From assembly GCF_000287055.2 (NCBI RefSeq), contig NZ_AJYQ02000016.1:1-64000 (forward strand): a stretch of 64,000 nucleotides of DNA, read 5' to 3'. Positions 26,427-38,511 of the stretch are shown here, one piece after another. This DNA is from Vibrio genomosp. F10 str. ZF-129 (GTDB lineage Bacteria > Pseudomonadota > Gammaproteobacteria > Enterobacterales > Vibrionaceae). Under the pieces are notes generated by a model. That model was not told the origin of the DNA, ran no database searches, and saw only the letters and a list, made by a program, of their open reading frames with translations. Position numbers and translations under genes: made by a program. The stretch's first letter is position 1; each line of letters opens with the position of its first letter.

Positions 26427-28345
26427 TACTGGTTATATTCCTCTTCCATCTGTTCTAGAGCTTCTTGCTCGGTCATCCACTCCATTTCAACCTGTTCGAG
26501 TTGAGATTTACTGGTTGCCTGAAGTGCGAGTACTTCATTAAGCTTAGCTTTATTTTCAGCATCATAAAGAGAAGTGTCTGACAAATGCTGCTCAGCAATG
26601 GCAATCGCTTCATTGAGCTTATCCATACTCTTCTCTAACTTCGTGAGGTTTTTTCTTAGTGGCGAGGTCAGTTTTCTAAATTCTGCATCACGACGCTTTT
26701 GCTCTTTTTTCCCGGCAGCACTATTGCTGCTGCTTTTCTCTGGTAAGTCTGCTTGCGCTTCTTTACGTTCAATTTTCTGTTGTTCAGTGAGCCACTTATA
26801 GTAATCACTAAGATCACCATCAAAAGGGGCGACCTGGCGATCGTGGACCAAATACAGATCGTCAGTTGTCGCTCGAAGTAAGTAACGATCGTGACTGACA
26901 ATCACCATGGCCCCTTCAAAGGTCTGCAGGGCAAACGTCAGAGCTTGGCGCATATCCAAATCAAGGTGGTTGGTCGGTTCATCGAGTAGCAATAGATTCG
27001 GTTTTTGCCACACAACGAGAGCGAGAACAAGGCGTGCTTTTTCTCCGCCAGAAAAGGGCGCCACTTTATCCAGTGCCTTTTCGCCCTGGAAACCAAAGCT
27101 ACCTAGGTAATCGCGCAGTTGCTGCTCGGTCTTACCAGGCGCTATCTGCATCATATGCTGTAACGGCGTTTCATCAGGATGTAAGGTTTCGAGTTGATGC
27201 TGAGCAAAGTAACCAATTTTAACGCCTTGAGAATACCCTAAATCACCTGATTGAGGCTTTAATTCACCAGAGAGGAGTTTGATTAAGGTTGATTTACCTG
27301 CCCCATTGCGCCCTAAAAGACCGATACGACTACCGGGAACAAGATTGAGACGGATTTTTTCTAAGATCAGAGTGTTATCGTACCCTGTACTGACATCATC
27401 CATCATCATGATTGGATTAGGTAGGGCGGCTGGCTCTTTAAATTCAAAACTGAATGGGTTATCAAATTGCGCGGGCAGCACTTTTTCCATTTTCTCTAAC
27501 GCTTTAATTCGACTTTGAGCTTGTCGTGCTTTCGACGCTTTGTATCGAAAGCGATCAATATAGCTTTGCATATGCGTCATTTGTTTCTGCTGCTTTTGGA
27601 ACATCGCTTGCTGTAAAATCAGCTTTTGCGCTCGTTGTGTTTCAAAAGAAGAGTAGTTACCGGTGTATTCGTTAAGCTGTTGGTTTTCTACATGTACGAT
27701 TCGGCCAACGATCGGGTCTAGGAAATCTCGGTCATGGGAAATAAGAATCAAGGTGCCAGGGTAGCTTTGTAGCCAGCGCTCAAGCCACATAACCGCATCT
27801 AAATCTAAGTGGTTGGTGGGCTCATCGAGAAGTAATAAATCAGAGCGACAAAGAAGCGCTTGAGCAAGGTTGAGGCGCATTCGCCACCCCCCCGAGAATT
27901 GGGTCAAACTCCAACTCATTTGCTCCTGGCTAAAGCCCAATCCATCCAGAAGCTCAGCGGCTCTTGAATTAATGGTATAACCACCAATGGTTTCAATTTT
28001 TCCGTGCAGTTCTGCTACCAGAGTTCCATTATCAGCGGCTTCTGCATCTAACAGTGCTTGTTCTAGTGCACGATATTCACGATCACCATCAATCACATAC
28101 TCAAGCGCACCACGTTCAAGTGCCGGTGTTTCTTGTGCTACCCAGGCTAACTCCCAATGAGAAGGTTGGCTAAATGATCCAGCATCGATAGACAGCTCAT
28201 CTTTGAGTAGAGCAAAAAGTGTGGATTTTCCGCAGCCGTTTTTACCGACTAATCCCACCTTGTCACCAGGGTGGATTGTGGCAGAGGCTTGTTCTAAGAG
28301 AGGCTTTCCGCCTCTAAGTAACTGAATGTCAGAAAAGATAATCAT
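26426..28345 (-). CDS. yheS: ABC-F ATPase YheS
   Basis: Ribosome-associated ABC-F protein (639 aa) with two ATP-binding cassettes and no membrane domain. Walker A motifs are GKNGCGKST (first domain, near residue 35) and GRNGAGKST (second, near 345). Signatures are QFSGGWRMRLNLAQALL and FSGGEKARLVLAL, with LLLLDEPTNHLDLD in both. The interdomain linker (about 240-300) is charged (KQQKQMTHMQSYIDRFRYKA), and a C-terminal coiled coil follows residue 540. Such proteins relieve translation stalls. It is divergent from kefG and coupled to the TIGR02444 gene. Confidence 0.95.
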   Translation of the reverse strand: MIIFSDIQLLRGGKPLLEQASATIHPGDKVGLVGKNGCGKSTLFALLKDELSIDAGSFSQPSHWELAWVAQETPALERGALEYVIDGDREYRALEQALLDAEAADNGTLVAELHGKIETIGGYTINSRAAELLDGLGFSQEQMSWSLTQFSGGWRMRLNLAQALLCRSDLLLLDEPTNHLDLDAVMWLERWLQSYPGTLILISHDRDFLDPIVGRIVHVENQQLNEYTGNYSSFETQRAQKLILQQAMFQKQQKQMTHMQSYIDRFRYKASKARQAQSRIKALEKMEKVLPAQFDNPFSFEFKEPAALPNPIMMMDDVSTGYDNTLILEKIRLNLVPGSRIGLLGRNGAGKSTLIKLLSGELKPQSGDLGYSQGVKIGYFAQHQLETLHPDETPLQHMMQIAPGKTEQQLRDYLGSFGFQGEKALDKVAPFSGGEKARLVLALVVWQKPNLLLLDEPTNHLDLDMRQALTFALQTFEGAMVIVSHDRYLLRATTDDLYLVHDRQVAPFDGDLSDYYKWLTEQQKIERKEAQADLPEKSSSNSAAGKKEQKRRDAEFRKLTSPLRKNLTKLEKSMDKLNEAIAIAEQHLSDTSLYDAENKAKLNEVLALQATSKSQLEQVEMEWMTEQEALEQMEEEYNQ

Positions 28346-28472
28346 AAAATATTAACTTGCACGTGGTGGCATTTATGGCGACAAATAGTAGGTCTAATAA
28401 GGATAAATGTCGATCATTATACAAATTGGGTTATGATGCTAAAAAAGAATAACAACTTTACAACATGCTAGG

Positions 28473-29114
28473 ATGATTGCTTGCGAAATGACGGAACTCA
28501 ATAGCTCAAATCAAAAACCTCTCAAAGTATTAGTGATTTACGCTCACCCTGAGCCTAATAACTCAATCGCTAACCAAGTGATGCTAAAAAAAATCGAATC
28601 CCTTGAGCATGTGACGATTCGTGATCTCTATGCCCATTACCCCGACTTTTTTATTGATGTTGCTTTCGAGCACCAGCTTTTGCTAGAGCATGATGTCATT
28701 GTGTTTCAACACCCTCTTTATATGTACTCTTGCCCATCACTGCTTAAAGAGTGGTTTGATCGAGTATTGAGTAAGGGGTTTGCTTTTGGTGATACATGTC
28801 AATTAGAAAATAAGATTTGGCGCAATGTGATCACCACCGGGGGGAATGCTGAGGCGTTTTGTGAGAAAGGTTACAACAAGTACCCATTAGAACAAATTTT
28901 ACAACCTTTTGAGTTAATGGCGTCGCTGTGTCGTATGACTTGGGTTGAACCCTTGGTGCTGTATTGGTCGAGAAACGTGACGGATGCAGAACGTTACCAG
29001 CATGCTGATTTATATCGTCAATGGTTACAATCTCCAATCACCGCATTCGACGTCACGGTAGAATCTGATCAAATAGACCAGAATGGCACGCAAGGAGACC
29101 AGCATGGCAATTGA
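28473..29114 (+). CDS. kefG: KefG, quinone-reductase-like ancillary subunit of the KefB antiporter
   Basis: Flavodoxin-fold NAD(P)H-oxidoreductase-like protein (213 aa) required for full activity of glutathione-gated K+ efflux through KefB. Motifs include VLVIYAHPEPNNSIAN near the N-terminus, RDLYAHYPDFFIDV and IVFQHPLYMYSCPSLLKEW. An internal ATG at 28488 (MTELNSSNQK) is an alternative start; neither has a strong ribosome site. It overlaps kefB by 11 nt counted from the kefB start at 29104, so they are translated together. Confidence 0.92.
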   Translation: MIACEMTELNSSNQKPLKVLVIYAHPEPNNSIANQVMLKKIESLEHVTIRDLYAHYPDFFIDVAFEHQLLLEHDVIVFQHPLYMYSCPSLLKEWFDRVLSKGFAFGDTCQLENKIWRNVITTGGNAEAFCEKGYNKYPLEQILQPFELMASLCRMTWVEPLVLYWSRNVTDAERYQHADLYRQWLQSPITAFDVTVESDQIDQNGTQGDQHGN

Positions 29115-30903
29115 GTATGATTTTTTGCAAAGCAGTGTCATTTTCCTTACCGCGGCTGTCGTTGCTGTACCGCTAGCGCAACGAGTGGGTTTGGGTTCTG
29201 TTTTGGGGTACTTGATCGCGGGTGTCGCAATCGGTCCTTGGGGGCTGGGGTTAATCAGTGATGTGGACGCTATTTTGCACTTTGCTGAGTTTGGTGTTGT
29301 TCTATTGTTGTTTCTCATCGGTTTGGAGTTGAACCCGAAAAAGCTATGGCAAATGCGAGGGCCAATTTTAGGTTTAGGGGGCGCTCAGGTGGTGATTACC
29401 ACAGTCATTATCTCAGCTATCGTTAGTGTGTTTGATCTAAGTTGGCAGGCCAGTCTTGTCATCGGTATGGGGCTCGCGCTCTCTTCTACGGCCATCGCAC
29501 TGAGGGTAATAGAAGAACGTGGTTTAGCCGGCGGAGAAACAGGCCAGTCAGGTTTTGCGGTGTTACTGTTTCAAGATGTCGCGGTCATTCCTATGTTAGC
29601 GATACTGCCGATTCTGGCAGGGAACACAGCAGGGAACTGGCTAGATGCCATCTGGATGCTCGGTGGCGTTGCGGGATTGCTCATTGGCGGCCATTTTCTG
29701 CTTCGTCCTTTGTTTCGATATGTTGTGTTGAGTGGTGTCCGAGAGGTCTTTACCATTGCTGCGCTATTATTGGTCATCGGTATTGCGCTGACCATGAAAC
29801 AACTGGGCTTATCGATGGCATTAGGAACGTTCCTTGCTGGGGTACTTTTAGCCGAAAGTGAATATCGCCACGAGCTAGAAATCGCCATTGAGCCTTTTAA
29901 AGGTTTACTACTCGGTCTGTTCTTTATTTCGGTAGGAATGGCTGCCAATCTGGGTTTGTTGGCGTTAGAGCCGATGAAAGTGTTGTTAGCGGTTGCCGGA
30001 CTTGTCTTTGTTAAAGGTTGGGTGCTTTATCTGCTCGCCCGCTTCTTTGGTATTCGCGCTAAAGCTCGCAGTAAAATGTCCGCGATTCTTAGTCAAGGTG
30101 GTGAGTTTGCGTTTGTTATTTTTACTGCCGCTACCGCCGAAGGCCTTCTGAGTGCCGATCAACTGTCGTTCTTGTTGGTTGTCGTGAGTCTATCTATGGT
30201 CACGACGCCCATTTTGTTGATGGTTCAAGCAAAGTGGTTTGCCAAATTTTTAAATGCGCAAGAGTCGAGTGGGATCCCATCCGATATCATCAATAAAGAA
30301 CCGAGAGTCATCATTGCCGGTTTTGGTCGATTTGGTCAGGTTGTTGGGCGATTGATGTACGCCAATAAAATCAAGATTACCGTGTTAGAAAGTGACGCAA
30401 GCCAAATTCAGTTATTGAGAAAGTTTGGCTATAAAGTCTTTTATGGTGATGCCACTCAGCTCGATTTATTGCGTGCTGCGGGGGCAGACAAAGCCGAAGC
30501 GATCGTCATATGCACCGATACGCCAGATGAAATCATTAAAATCGTAGACTTGTGTAAACAGCACTTTCCAAAGCTAAAAATATTGGCCCGTGCGCGCAGC
30601 CGGGTTGAAGCGTATCAATTGCTCAATCATGGCGTCGATAAGTATTCGCGTGAGACCTTTCTAGGTGCATTAGATCTTGGCAAACAGGCATTGATGGAAC
30701 TAGGGATGCATCCATATCAAGCAAAACGAGCGGAAGCGCACTTTAGAAAGCTGGATAACACAATGTTAAAAGAGTTATTACCTCAGCATAAACAAGACAA
30801 ACAACTCGCGTTAAGAGCAAAAGAAGCACGCAAAGAGTTGGAAGAGATCTTTGGCCGAGAAATGGATAACGATAGTCAATCTCATAATTATTGGGATAAG
30901 TAG
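29104..30903 (+). CDS. kefB: Glutathione-regulated K+/H+ antiporter KefB
   Basis: CPA2 family antiporter protecting cells from electrophiles by K+ efflux and cytoplasmic acidification. I prefer ATG 29104 (MAIEYDFLQSS, 599 aa), with AGGAG at 29093-29097; a longer frame starts at 29083. The membrane domain covers about residues 5-380, with GSVLGYLIAGVAIGPWGLG and the family LLLFLIGLEL stretch. A RCK/TrkA-N domain begins near 400 with the Rossmann loop VIIAGFGRFGQVVG and continues as YGDATQLDLLRAAG. The basic C-terminal tail is coiled. kefB sits between kefG and yheV as in E. coli. Confidence 0.95.
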   Translation: MAIEYDFLQSSVIFLTAAVVAVPLAQRVGLGSVLGYLIAGVAIGPWGLGLISDVDAILHFAEFGVVLLLFLIGLELNPKKLWQMRGPILGLGGAQVVITTVIISAIVSVFDLSWQASLVIGMGLALSSTAIALRVIEERGLAGGETGQSGFAVLLFQDVAVIPMLAILPILAGNTAGNWLDAIWMLGGVAGLLIGGHFLLRPLFRYVVLSGVREVFTIAALLLVIGIALTMKQLGLSMALGTFLAGVLLAESEYRHELEIAIEPFKGLLLGLFFISVGMAANLGLLALEPMKVLLAVAGLVFVKGWVLYLLARFFGIRAKARSKMSAILSQGGEFAFVIFTAATAEGLLSADQLSFLLVVVSLSMVTTPILLMVQAKWFAKFLNAQESSGIPSDIINKEPRVIIAGFGRFGQVVGRLMYANKIKITVLESDASQIQLLRKFGYKVFYGDATQLDLLRAAGADKAEAIVICTDTPDEIIKIVDLCKQHFPKLKILARARSRVEAYQLLNHGVDKYSRETFLGALDLGKQALMELGMHPYQAKRAEAHFRKLDNTMLKELLPQHKQDKQLALRAKEARKELEEIFGREMDNDSQSHNYWDK

Positions 30904-30945
30904 TCATGCTGGTGGTGTGAAACCCCAGATACCAAAGGAGTGATT

Positions 30946-31161
30946 GTGAGTAATATTGAAAAGAAAGCAAAAAAACGCTTTATAGCAGGCGCAAGCTGTC
31001 CGAAGTGTCAAGCGCCAGATGCTTTGCGTTGGTGGATAGAGAACAACATTGAAATGGTTGAGTGTGTTGAGTGTCAGCATGTGGATCAGCGTAAACCGAA
31101 ATCTGTAGATTCTAGTGAACATGCGTCACAGGAAATGATTGGGATTTTTAAGCCGGAATAA
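30946..31161 (+). CDS. yheV: YheV family zinc-ribbon protein
   Basis: A 71-aa protein starting at GTG 30946 behind AAGGAG (30935-30940). The zinc ribbon is CPKC followed by CVEC, about 24 residues apart, with KKRFIAGASCP matching E. coli YheV (66 aa). The C-terminus ends IGIFKPE, as in the family. Function unknown. It sits between kefB and slyD in the conserved order. Confidence 0.9.
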   Translation: MSNIEKKAKKRFIAGASCPKCQAPDALRWWIENNIEMVECVECQHVDQRKPKSVDSSEHASQEMIGIFKPE

Positions 31162-31270
31162 TTGAGTTTCTTTATTTGATCCCCATAATATAGCCAACTG
31201 ATTTGGGGAAACTCAAGTCCTGAATTTTTGCTTGGGGAGTGTCTCAAGCTTTAACTGCCTTGGAGCAAAT

Positions 31271-31855
31271 ATGAAAATTGAAAAGAACGTTGTCGTTAGC
31301 TTGGCATATGAAGTGAAAGTTGAAGGTGCTGTTGTTGATCAATCAACGGCTGATGCGCCTCTTGATTATCTTCATGGTCACAACAATCTGATTACAGGTC
31401 TAGAAAGCAAACTAGAAGGTAAGGTAGCTGGCGACAAGTTCTCTGCGACAATCTCTCCTGAAGATGGCTACGGTGAGCACAGTGACGAGCTTGTTCAACG
31501 TGTTCCTGCTGATGTCTTCCAAGGCGTCGAAGAAATTGAAGTTGGCATGCGTTTTCTTGCGGATACCGATCAAGGCCCAATCCCTGTCGAAGTGACAGAA
31601 GTCGATGGTGATGAAGTTGTGGTAGACGGTAACCATATGCTTGCGGGTCAGACTCTAACATTTGACGTTGAAGTTATTGCTGTTCGTGAAGCAACGGCAG
31701 AAGAGCTTGAGCATGGCCATGTTCATAAAGAAGGCGGTTGTGGCGGTCACCATCACGATCATGACCATGAAGGTGGTTGTTGTGGCGGTGAAGGTCATGG
31801 CGAGAAAAAAGAAAAAGACGGTTGCTGCGGAAGCGGTAATTGCAGCTCACATTAA
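31271..31855 (+). CDS. slyD: FKBP-type peptidyl-prolyl isomerase and nickel metallochaperone SlyD
   Basis: Cytoplasmic isomerase/chaperone that also delivers nickel in hydrogenase maturation. Start ATG 31271 (MKIEKNVVVSLAYEV, 194 aa) follows TGGAG. The FKBP domain (about 1-70 and 120-150) encloses the IF chaperone insert. The C-terminal tail from about residue 150 is rich in His, Cys and Gly (HVHKEGGCGGHHHDHDH, GGCCGG, GCCGSGNC), a metal-binding sequence. It closes the kefG-kefB-yheV-slyD block and is followed by a terminator. Confidence 0.96.
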   Translation: MKIEKNVVVSLAYEVKVEGAVVDQSTADAPLDYLHGHNNLITGLESKLEGKVAGDKFSATISPEDGYGEHSDELVQRVPADVFQGVEEIEVGMRFLADTDQGPIPVEVTEVDGDEVVVDGNHMLAGQTLTFDVEVIAVREATAEELEHGHVHKEGGCGGHHHDHDHEGGCCGGEGHGEKKEKDGCCGSGNCSSH

Positions 31856-33477
<1,622 letters not shown>

Positions 33478-33512
33478 TGCTAAAGCGAAATGGTTGAAAT
33501 ATAAGTAATTGC

Positions 33513-33541
33513 AAAAACCGGCCTAAATGGTCGGTTTTTTT
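33513..33541 (+). terminator. Rho-independent terminator after purA
   Basis: AAAAACCGGCC (33513-33523) pairs with GGTCGGTTTTT (33529-33539), with a TAAAT loop and a T-run to 33541. Confidence 0.9.
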
Positions 33542-33606
33542 ATGTTCCGTTTGATGTTATTTTGTTCATCAGTGGCAAGAAGTTGCCGAGCTAGGCAAGT
33601 TTTGTC

Positions 33607-33633
33607 TAAAGAGTTTATCTCTGTTGCCGATAC
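33607..33633 (+). promoter_or_regulatory. Sigma-28 (FliA) promoter for motX
   Basis: TAAA at 33607-33610, exactly 15 nt, then GCCGATAC at 33626-33633. The FliA consensus is TAAAGTTT-N11-GCCGATAA, so spacing is exact and the -10 matches at seven of eight positions. The start codon of motX lies about 78 nt downstream. Late flagellar motor genes are sigma-28 dependent in Vibrio, which fits. Confidence 0.88.
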
Positions 33634-33710
33634 ATAAATCAAGCCCATGCCCCCAATGTGAAAGTTCACTATACTGATGGGGCGTTCGGAATTTGATAAA
33701 GAGTGCAGAT

Positions 33711-34346
33711 ATGAAGCTACGAATAGTGGCAGCTTCGTTAATCGTGGTACTAAGTTCATCATTGAGTCATGCAAAAGTGGCGGAAGTGGGTGAGCCTATT
33801 CCCATTTATACTGAAGCTGAATTAATTAAACTGATCGAACAAAATAAGCATCTAGAACGAGTCAAAGCCGATAAATGCCAGTTAGTGGAAGATATCGTTG
33901 CTCGAGCGACTCGTATTAGTTTGCCTTCTTACGAATTCCTGTATGGTGACATGCTGGCGTGGGGCGTTTGTGTTGAGCAAGACGTTGAATTAGGCATTTA
34001 CTATATGGAAAATGCGGCCCATCAAGGTTTGCCTTCGGCCCTTGAACAGCTCGGTCGTTATTATTCTCGTGGTACGTTGGTACAGCAAGATAAAGAACGA
34101 GCGATTCCTTATTTGCGTGAAGCCGCCGCTATGGGCAATTTAAACGCTCGCATTCATTTGGCCGAGTTACTTTTACGTGACTATGGCAGCCCTCTCGACT
34201 ATGAAGATGCGTATCGATGGCTTTATAACTCGATCAGCGCAGACCAACGAACGCATCGGCGTATATCGGTGTTAAGACAAGGTCTGGAAAACCGCATGCC
34301 AGAGAATATCATCGCTAGAGCCAAACGGCGCGATACATTCTGGTAA
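33711..34346 (+). CDS. motX: Sodium-driven polar flagellar motor T-ring protein MotX
   Basis: Periplasmic protein that with MotY forms the T ring around the Vibrio polar flagellum basal body and holds the PomA/PomB Na+ stator. The start is ATG 33711 (MKLRIVAASLIVVL, 211 aa, the usual MotX length). The signal peptide is cleaved after SLSHA. Sel1-like repeats lie at about residues 95-175 (GLPSALEQLGRYYSRG, NARIHLAELLLRDYG). Two cysteines (DKCQL and GVCVE) could form a disulfide. The purA-motX-rnr order matches V. cholerae, and a sigma-28 promoter lies upstream. A general Sel1 protein is the alternative, but context and promoter argue against it. Confidence 0.92.
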   Translation: MKLRIVAASLIVVLSSSLSHAKVAEVGEPIPIYTEAELIKLIEQNKHLERVKADKCQLVEDIVARATRISLPSYEFLYGDMLAWGVCVEQDVELGIYYMENAAHQGLPSALEQLGRYYSRGTLVQQDKERAIPYLREAAAMGNLNARIHLAELLLRDYGSPLDYEDAYRWLYNSISADQRTHRRISVLRQGLENRMPENIIARAKRRDTFW

Positions 34347-34369
34347 TAGTCACTGAGTTTTATTTGTTA

Positions 34370-34400
34370 ATGCCTAGCTTCTGCTAGGCATTTTGTTTCT
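34370..34400 (+). terminator. Rho-independent terminator after motX
   Basis: ATGCCTAGC (34370-34378) and GCTAGGCAT (34383-34391) form a perfect 9-bp stem with a TTCT loop, followed by TTTGTTTCTT. Confidence 0.88.
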
Positions 34401-34482
34401 TAATCTTAAAAGCAATTCTGTAGCTTAATCGAGGACTCAGATATACTTAGAGTTATCCCTCCTTGCTTCAGTAGGCGAGTCT

Positions 34483-36954
34483 ATGTCAGATAAAGTGAAT
34501 ATCGATCCCTTTGCGGATCGTGAATCCAAAAATTACGAAAATCCCGTTCCGAGCAGAGAGTTCATCATTGAATTCCTGAGAGCGGCTAATGTACCAATGA
34601 ACCGTAACGACCTATTTGAAGCATTAAAGTTGCAAGGAGAAGAGCAATACGAAGGTTTGCGTCGTCGTCTTCGAGCAATGGAGCGAGATGGTCAACTTAT
34701 CTTTACCCGTCGTCAATGCTACGCATTACCTGAAAAACTGGAACTGGTAAAAGGCCTGGTTATTGGGCACAAAGATGGTTTTGGTTGGGTACGCCCTGAG
34801 GGGAGCATAGGTAAAGACAACGATGTGCTGCTACCTCATCACCAAATGCGCAGCATTATTCACGGTGATTTAGTTTTAGTACAACCTGCTGGTACCGATA
34901 AGCGCGGTCGCAAAGAGGGGCGTTTAGTTCGAGTATTAGAGGAACGCAAAACACCCCTGGTTGGACGATTCTTCCTTGAATACGGCCACTCTTTTGTCGT
35001 GACTGACGATTCACGTATTACCCAAGACATCTTGATCCCAAATGAGCATAAAGGTGGCGCTCGAATGGGGAATGTCGTCGTGATTGAGCTGACAGACCGT
35101 GGTACAAAAAGCCGCGGTATGATGGGGAAAGTGACCGAGGTTCTTGGTGAAAATATGGCACCAGGTATGGAAACGCAAATCGCCATCCGCACCCACCAAA
35201 TACCGAATGAATGGCCAGAGGCTGTCGATAAACAAATTGCTAATCTGGGCGAACATGTACCAGAAGAAGCCAAGGAAGGTCGTGTCGATCTTCGAGATCT
35301 TCCTTTAGTCACCATTGATGGTGAAGACGCGCGTGACTTTGATGATGCTGTCTACTGTGAAGCCAAAAAAGGTGGAGGATGGCGTCTTTGGGTCGCGATT
35401 GCTGATGTGAGCTATTACGTTCGTACCGACACCGCACTAGACAAAGAAGCGATCAATCGAGGCAACTCGGTTTACTTCCCTTCGCAAGTCGTTCCTATGC
35501 TGCCTGAAGTGCTGTCCAACGGATTGTGCTCATTGAACCCGCAAGTTGACCGCTTATGTATGGTTTGTGAAATGACGATCTCGGCAAGTGGTAAGCTGTC
35601 GGGTTACAAGCATTATGAAGCGGTAATGAATTCTCATGCTCGACTGACTTACAACAAAGTAGGGTCGATTTTAGATGGCGATGAAGAGCTTCGTCAGCGA
35701 TACGAAAAAGAAGTTCCTCATTTAGAAGAACTTCATAAAATGTATAAAATTCTAAAGCAAACGCGTGACAAGCGTGGTGCGATTGAATTTGAAACGGTTG
35801 AAACTAAATTTATCTTCAATGCGGATCGTAAGATTGATCGTATTGAACCTGTGATTCGCAACGATGCCCATAAAATCATCGAAGAATGCATGATTTTAGC
35901 CAATATCGCTTCAGCCTCTTTGGTTGAAAAAGCAAAAGAAGCGGCTCTGTATCGAATACATGAAACTCCAGGGGAAGAAAGACTCACGGGGTTTAAGAGT
36001 TTCTTGGCTGAATTGGGCTTAACATTGGAAGGGGGGTTATCGCCATCGCCAACGGATTACGCTCAACTGATGCACCAAATATCAGAGCGAGAAGATAAAG
36101 AGCTGATTCAAACCATGCTGTTGCGTTCAATGAAGCAAGCCGTGTATAACGCCGATAACTGTGGGCACTTTGGTTTAGCACTAAAGCGTTATGCCCACTT
36201 TACCTCACCAATTCGTCGCTACCCTGATTTGCTTTTACATCGAGCAATCAAATACCTTATCGCTAAAGGCGAAGGACGTAATACTGATCGTTGGACACCA
36301 ACGGGCGGTTATCATTACTCATTTGATGATATGGACTTTTACGGTGAACAGTGCTCAATGACAGAACGACGGGCAGATGATGCGACGCGTGAAGTCAATG
36401 ACTGGCTTAAGTGTGAATACATGCAAGACCATGTTGGCGAGGAAATGGATGGCGTTATCGCCAATGTCACCGGCTTTGGATTCTTTGTTCGCTTAACCGA
36501 GTTACACATTGATGGGTTAGTTCACATCTCATCACTGGCCAACGACTATTACCAGTTTGATCCTATGGGGCAGCGCCTTGTGGGGGAAAGTGGTGGAATG
36601 ACCTATCGGTTAGGGGATTCAGTCAAAGTCACGGTAAAAGCCGTTAACCTAGACAGCCGCCAAATTGATTTTGAACTGGTTGGAACCGAAAGAAAAGTTC
36701 GCGGAAAAGGCAAGACAACTAAGAAACGTGCAGCGGAAGCGCAAGAAAAAGCCAAAAATAAACGACGAGCGTCAACAAAAGGTCGAACAGACAGAAATAA
36801 AGGTTCTGCTGCTAAACCTCTGGTTGAACCGACTAAGCGCCCTGATGGCAGTCATGAAGATAAGCCAAAGAAAGGCACAAGTAAGAAAAAAGCCTCAAAA
36901 GGCCGTAAAAAGAAACCACGCACAAGCTCTAGTAAACCTAGTGCAAAGCAGTAA
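34483..36954 (+). CDS. rnr: Ribonuclease R
   Basis: Processive 3'-5' exoribonuclease that digests structured RNA, with roles in rRNA quality control and trans-translation. The 823-aa protein has an N-terminal winged helix (about 25-85), two cold-shock domains (about 85-240), the RNB catalytic domain with [13 protein letters not shown] near residues 278-290 supplying the metal-binding aspartates, and an S1 domain (about 640-725, [15 protein letters not shown]). A highly basic Lys/Arg-rich tail follows from about 730. Full length for the family. rlmB follows 15 nt later. Confidence 0.97.
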   Translation: MSDKVNIDPFADRESKNYENPVPSREFIIEFLRAANVPMNRNDLFEALKLQGEEQYEGLRRRLRAMERDGQLIFTRRQCYALPEKLELVKGLVIGHKDGFGWVRPEGSIGKDNDVLLPHHQMRSIIHGDLVLVQPAGTDKRGRKEGRLVRVLEERKTPLVGRFFLEYGHSFVVTDDSRITQDILIPNEHKGGARMGNVVVIELTDRGTKSRGMMGKVTEVLGENMAPGMETQIAIRTHQIPNEWPEAVDKQIANLGEHVPEEAKEGRVDLRDLPLVTIDGEDARDFDDAVYCEAKKGGGWRLWVAIADVSYYVRTDTALDKEAINRGNSVYFPSQVVPMLPEVLSNGLCSLNPQVDRLCMVCEMTISASGKLSGYKHYEAVMNSHARLTYNKVGSILDGDEELRQRYEKEVPHLEELHKMYKILKQTRDKRGAIEFETVETKFIFNADRKIDRIEPVIRNDAHKIIEECMILANIASASLVEKAKEAALYRIHETPGEERLTGFKSFLAELGLTLEGGLSPSPTDYAQLMHQISEREDKELIQTMLLRSMKQAVYNADNCGHFGLALKRYAHFTSPIRRYPDLLLHRAIKYLIAKGEGRNTDRWTPTGGYHYSFDDMDFYGEQCSMTERRADDATREVNDWLKCEYMQDHVGEEMDGVIANVTGFGFFVRLTELHIDGLVHISSLANDYYQFDPMGQRLVGESGGMTYRLGDSVKVTVKAVNLDSRQIDFELVGTERKVRGKGKTTKKRAAEAQEKAKNKRRASTKGRTDRNKGSAAKPLVEPTKRPDGSHEDKPKKGTSKKKASKGRKKKPRTSSSKPSAKQ

Positions 36955-36969
36955 TGACTGGATTATAGA

Positions 36970-37710
36970 ATGAGTAACGAATTTATTTATGGCATTCACG
37001 CTGTGAAAGCGGTGCTAGAAAAAGACCCTGCAAGGCTGATAGAAGCGTATGTACTAAAGGGGCGTCAGGATGATCGTGTCATGCCTTTGCTACAAGAGCT
37101 GCAAGTGTGTGGTGTGTCGATTCAGCAAATGGGCCGTAAAGCGCTGGATGACAAAGCACAAGGTGCGAATCATCAAGGGTTAATCGCAAAAGTGAAAGCC
37201 GCCAAGCAGCTAAATGAAAATGACCTTGAAGCCATATTGGAACAACATGAGCAACCTTTGCTGTTGGTTCTCGATGGTGTGACGGATCCGCATAATCTAG
37301 GTGCTTGCTTAAGAAATGCGGATGCGGCTGGTGTTGCTGCGGTTATTGTGCCGAAAGACCGTTCATCACCGTTAACTGCGACGGTGAGTAAAGTGGCTTG
37401 TGGTGCTGCTGAAACCGTACCGCTAGTAAGAGTGACCAACTTGGCTCGTACAATGCGTGCTCTACAAGAAAAAGGCGTATGGTTTGTGGGAACGGCAGGC
37501 GAAGCGACACACAATATCTATCAAGCTAATCTCTCTTCTGGTTCATTAGCGATCGTGATGGGAGCCGAAGGTGACGGCATGCGCCGACTGACTCGTGAAA
37601 CCTGCGATGATTTGATAAAAATCCCGATGGCGGGCAGCGTATCAAGCTTGAACGTATCTGTAGCTTCTGGTATTTGCCTATTTGAGGCGGTAAGACAACG
37701 TCTCGCCTAA
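36970..37710 (+). CDS. rlmB: 23S rRNA (guanosine-2251-2'-O)-methyltransferase
   Basis: SPOUT-family methyltransferase modifying Gm2251 in the 23S P loop. The 246-aa protein has an N-terminal substrate-binding domain ([19 protein letters not shown]) and the trefoil-knot SAM domain with [27 protein letters not shown] and [17 protein letters not shown]. It lies 15 nt after rnr, the conserved rnr-rlmB pair, and so is probably co-transcribed. Confidence 0.97.
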   Translation: MSNEFIYGIHAVKAVLEKDPARLIEAYVLKGRQDDRVMPLLQELQVCGVSIQQMGRKALDDKAQGANHQGLIAKVKAAKQLNENDLEAILEQHEQPLLLVLDGVTDPHNLGACLRNADAAGVAAVIVPKDRSSPLTATVSKVACGAAETVPLVRVTNLARTMRALQEKGVWFVGTAGEATHNIYQANLSSGSLAIVMGAEGDGMRRLTRETCDDLIKIPMAGSVSSLNVSVASGICLFEAVRQRLA

Positions 37711-37737
37711 TTCAGTAAAAGACAAAAAGATAAGTTG

Positions 37738-37787
37738 AAAAGAGGATTAAGAGAGGACGTTTGTCTTTTCTGACCTCTTTTTCTCTT
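37738..37787 (+). terminator. Weak possible terminator after rlmB
   Basis: AAAAGAGG (37738-37745) can pair with CCTCTTTT (37774-37781), followed by a T-rich tract, but the loop is 28 nt and the stem AT-rich. It would separate rlmB from the S10 operon promoter. Confidence 0.3.
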
Positions 37788-37856
37788 ATGACTATCCTTC
37801 TTTATCCTCTCTCCTTCTTTGTTATTAAGCATCTTCGATTAATATTCAAACAACCC

Positions 37857-37884
37857 TTGCATGTGAAACTGTGATCTGTATAAT
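37857..37884 (+). promoter_or_regulatory. Sigma-70 promoter of the S10 operon
   Basis: TTGCAT (37857-37862), 16 nt, then TATAAT (37879-37884). The perfect -10 and a GC-rich discriminator (GCACCG) are typical of growth-rate-regulated ribosomal promoters. Predicted start is near 37891. Confidence 0.82.
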
Positions 37885-37890
37885 GCACCG

Positions 37891-38497
<607 letters not shown>

Positions 38498-38511
38498 GGG
38501 AGATTAGAATA

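Noticed and set aside
33523..33774. Minus-strand open frame over the motX promoter
   Set aside because: It covers the purA terminator, the sigma-28 promoter and the motX signal peptide and has no family-like sequence.
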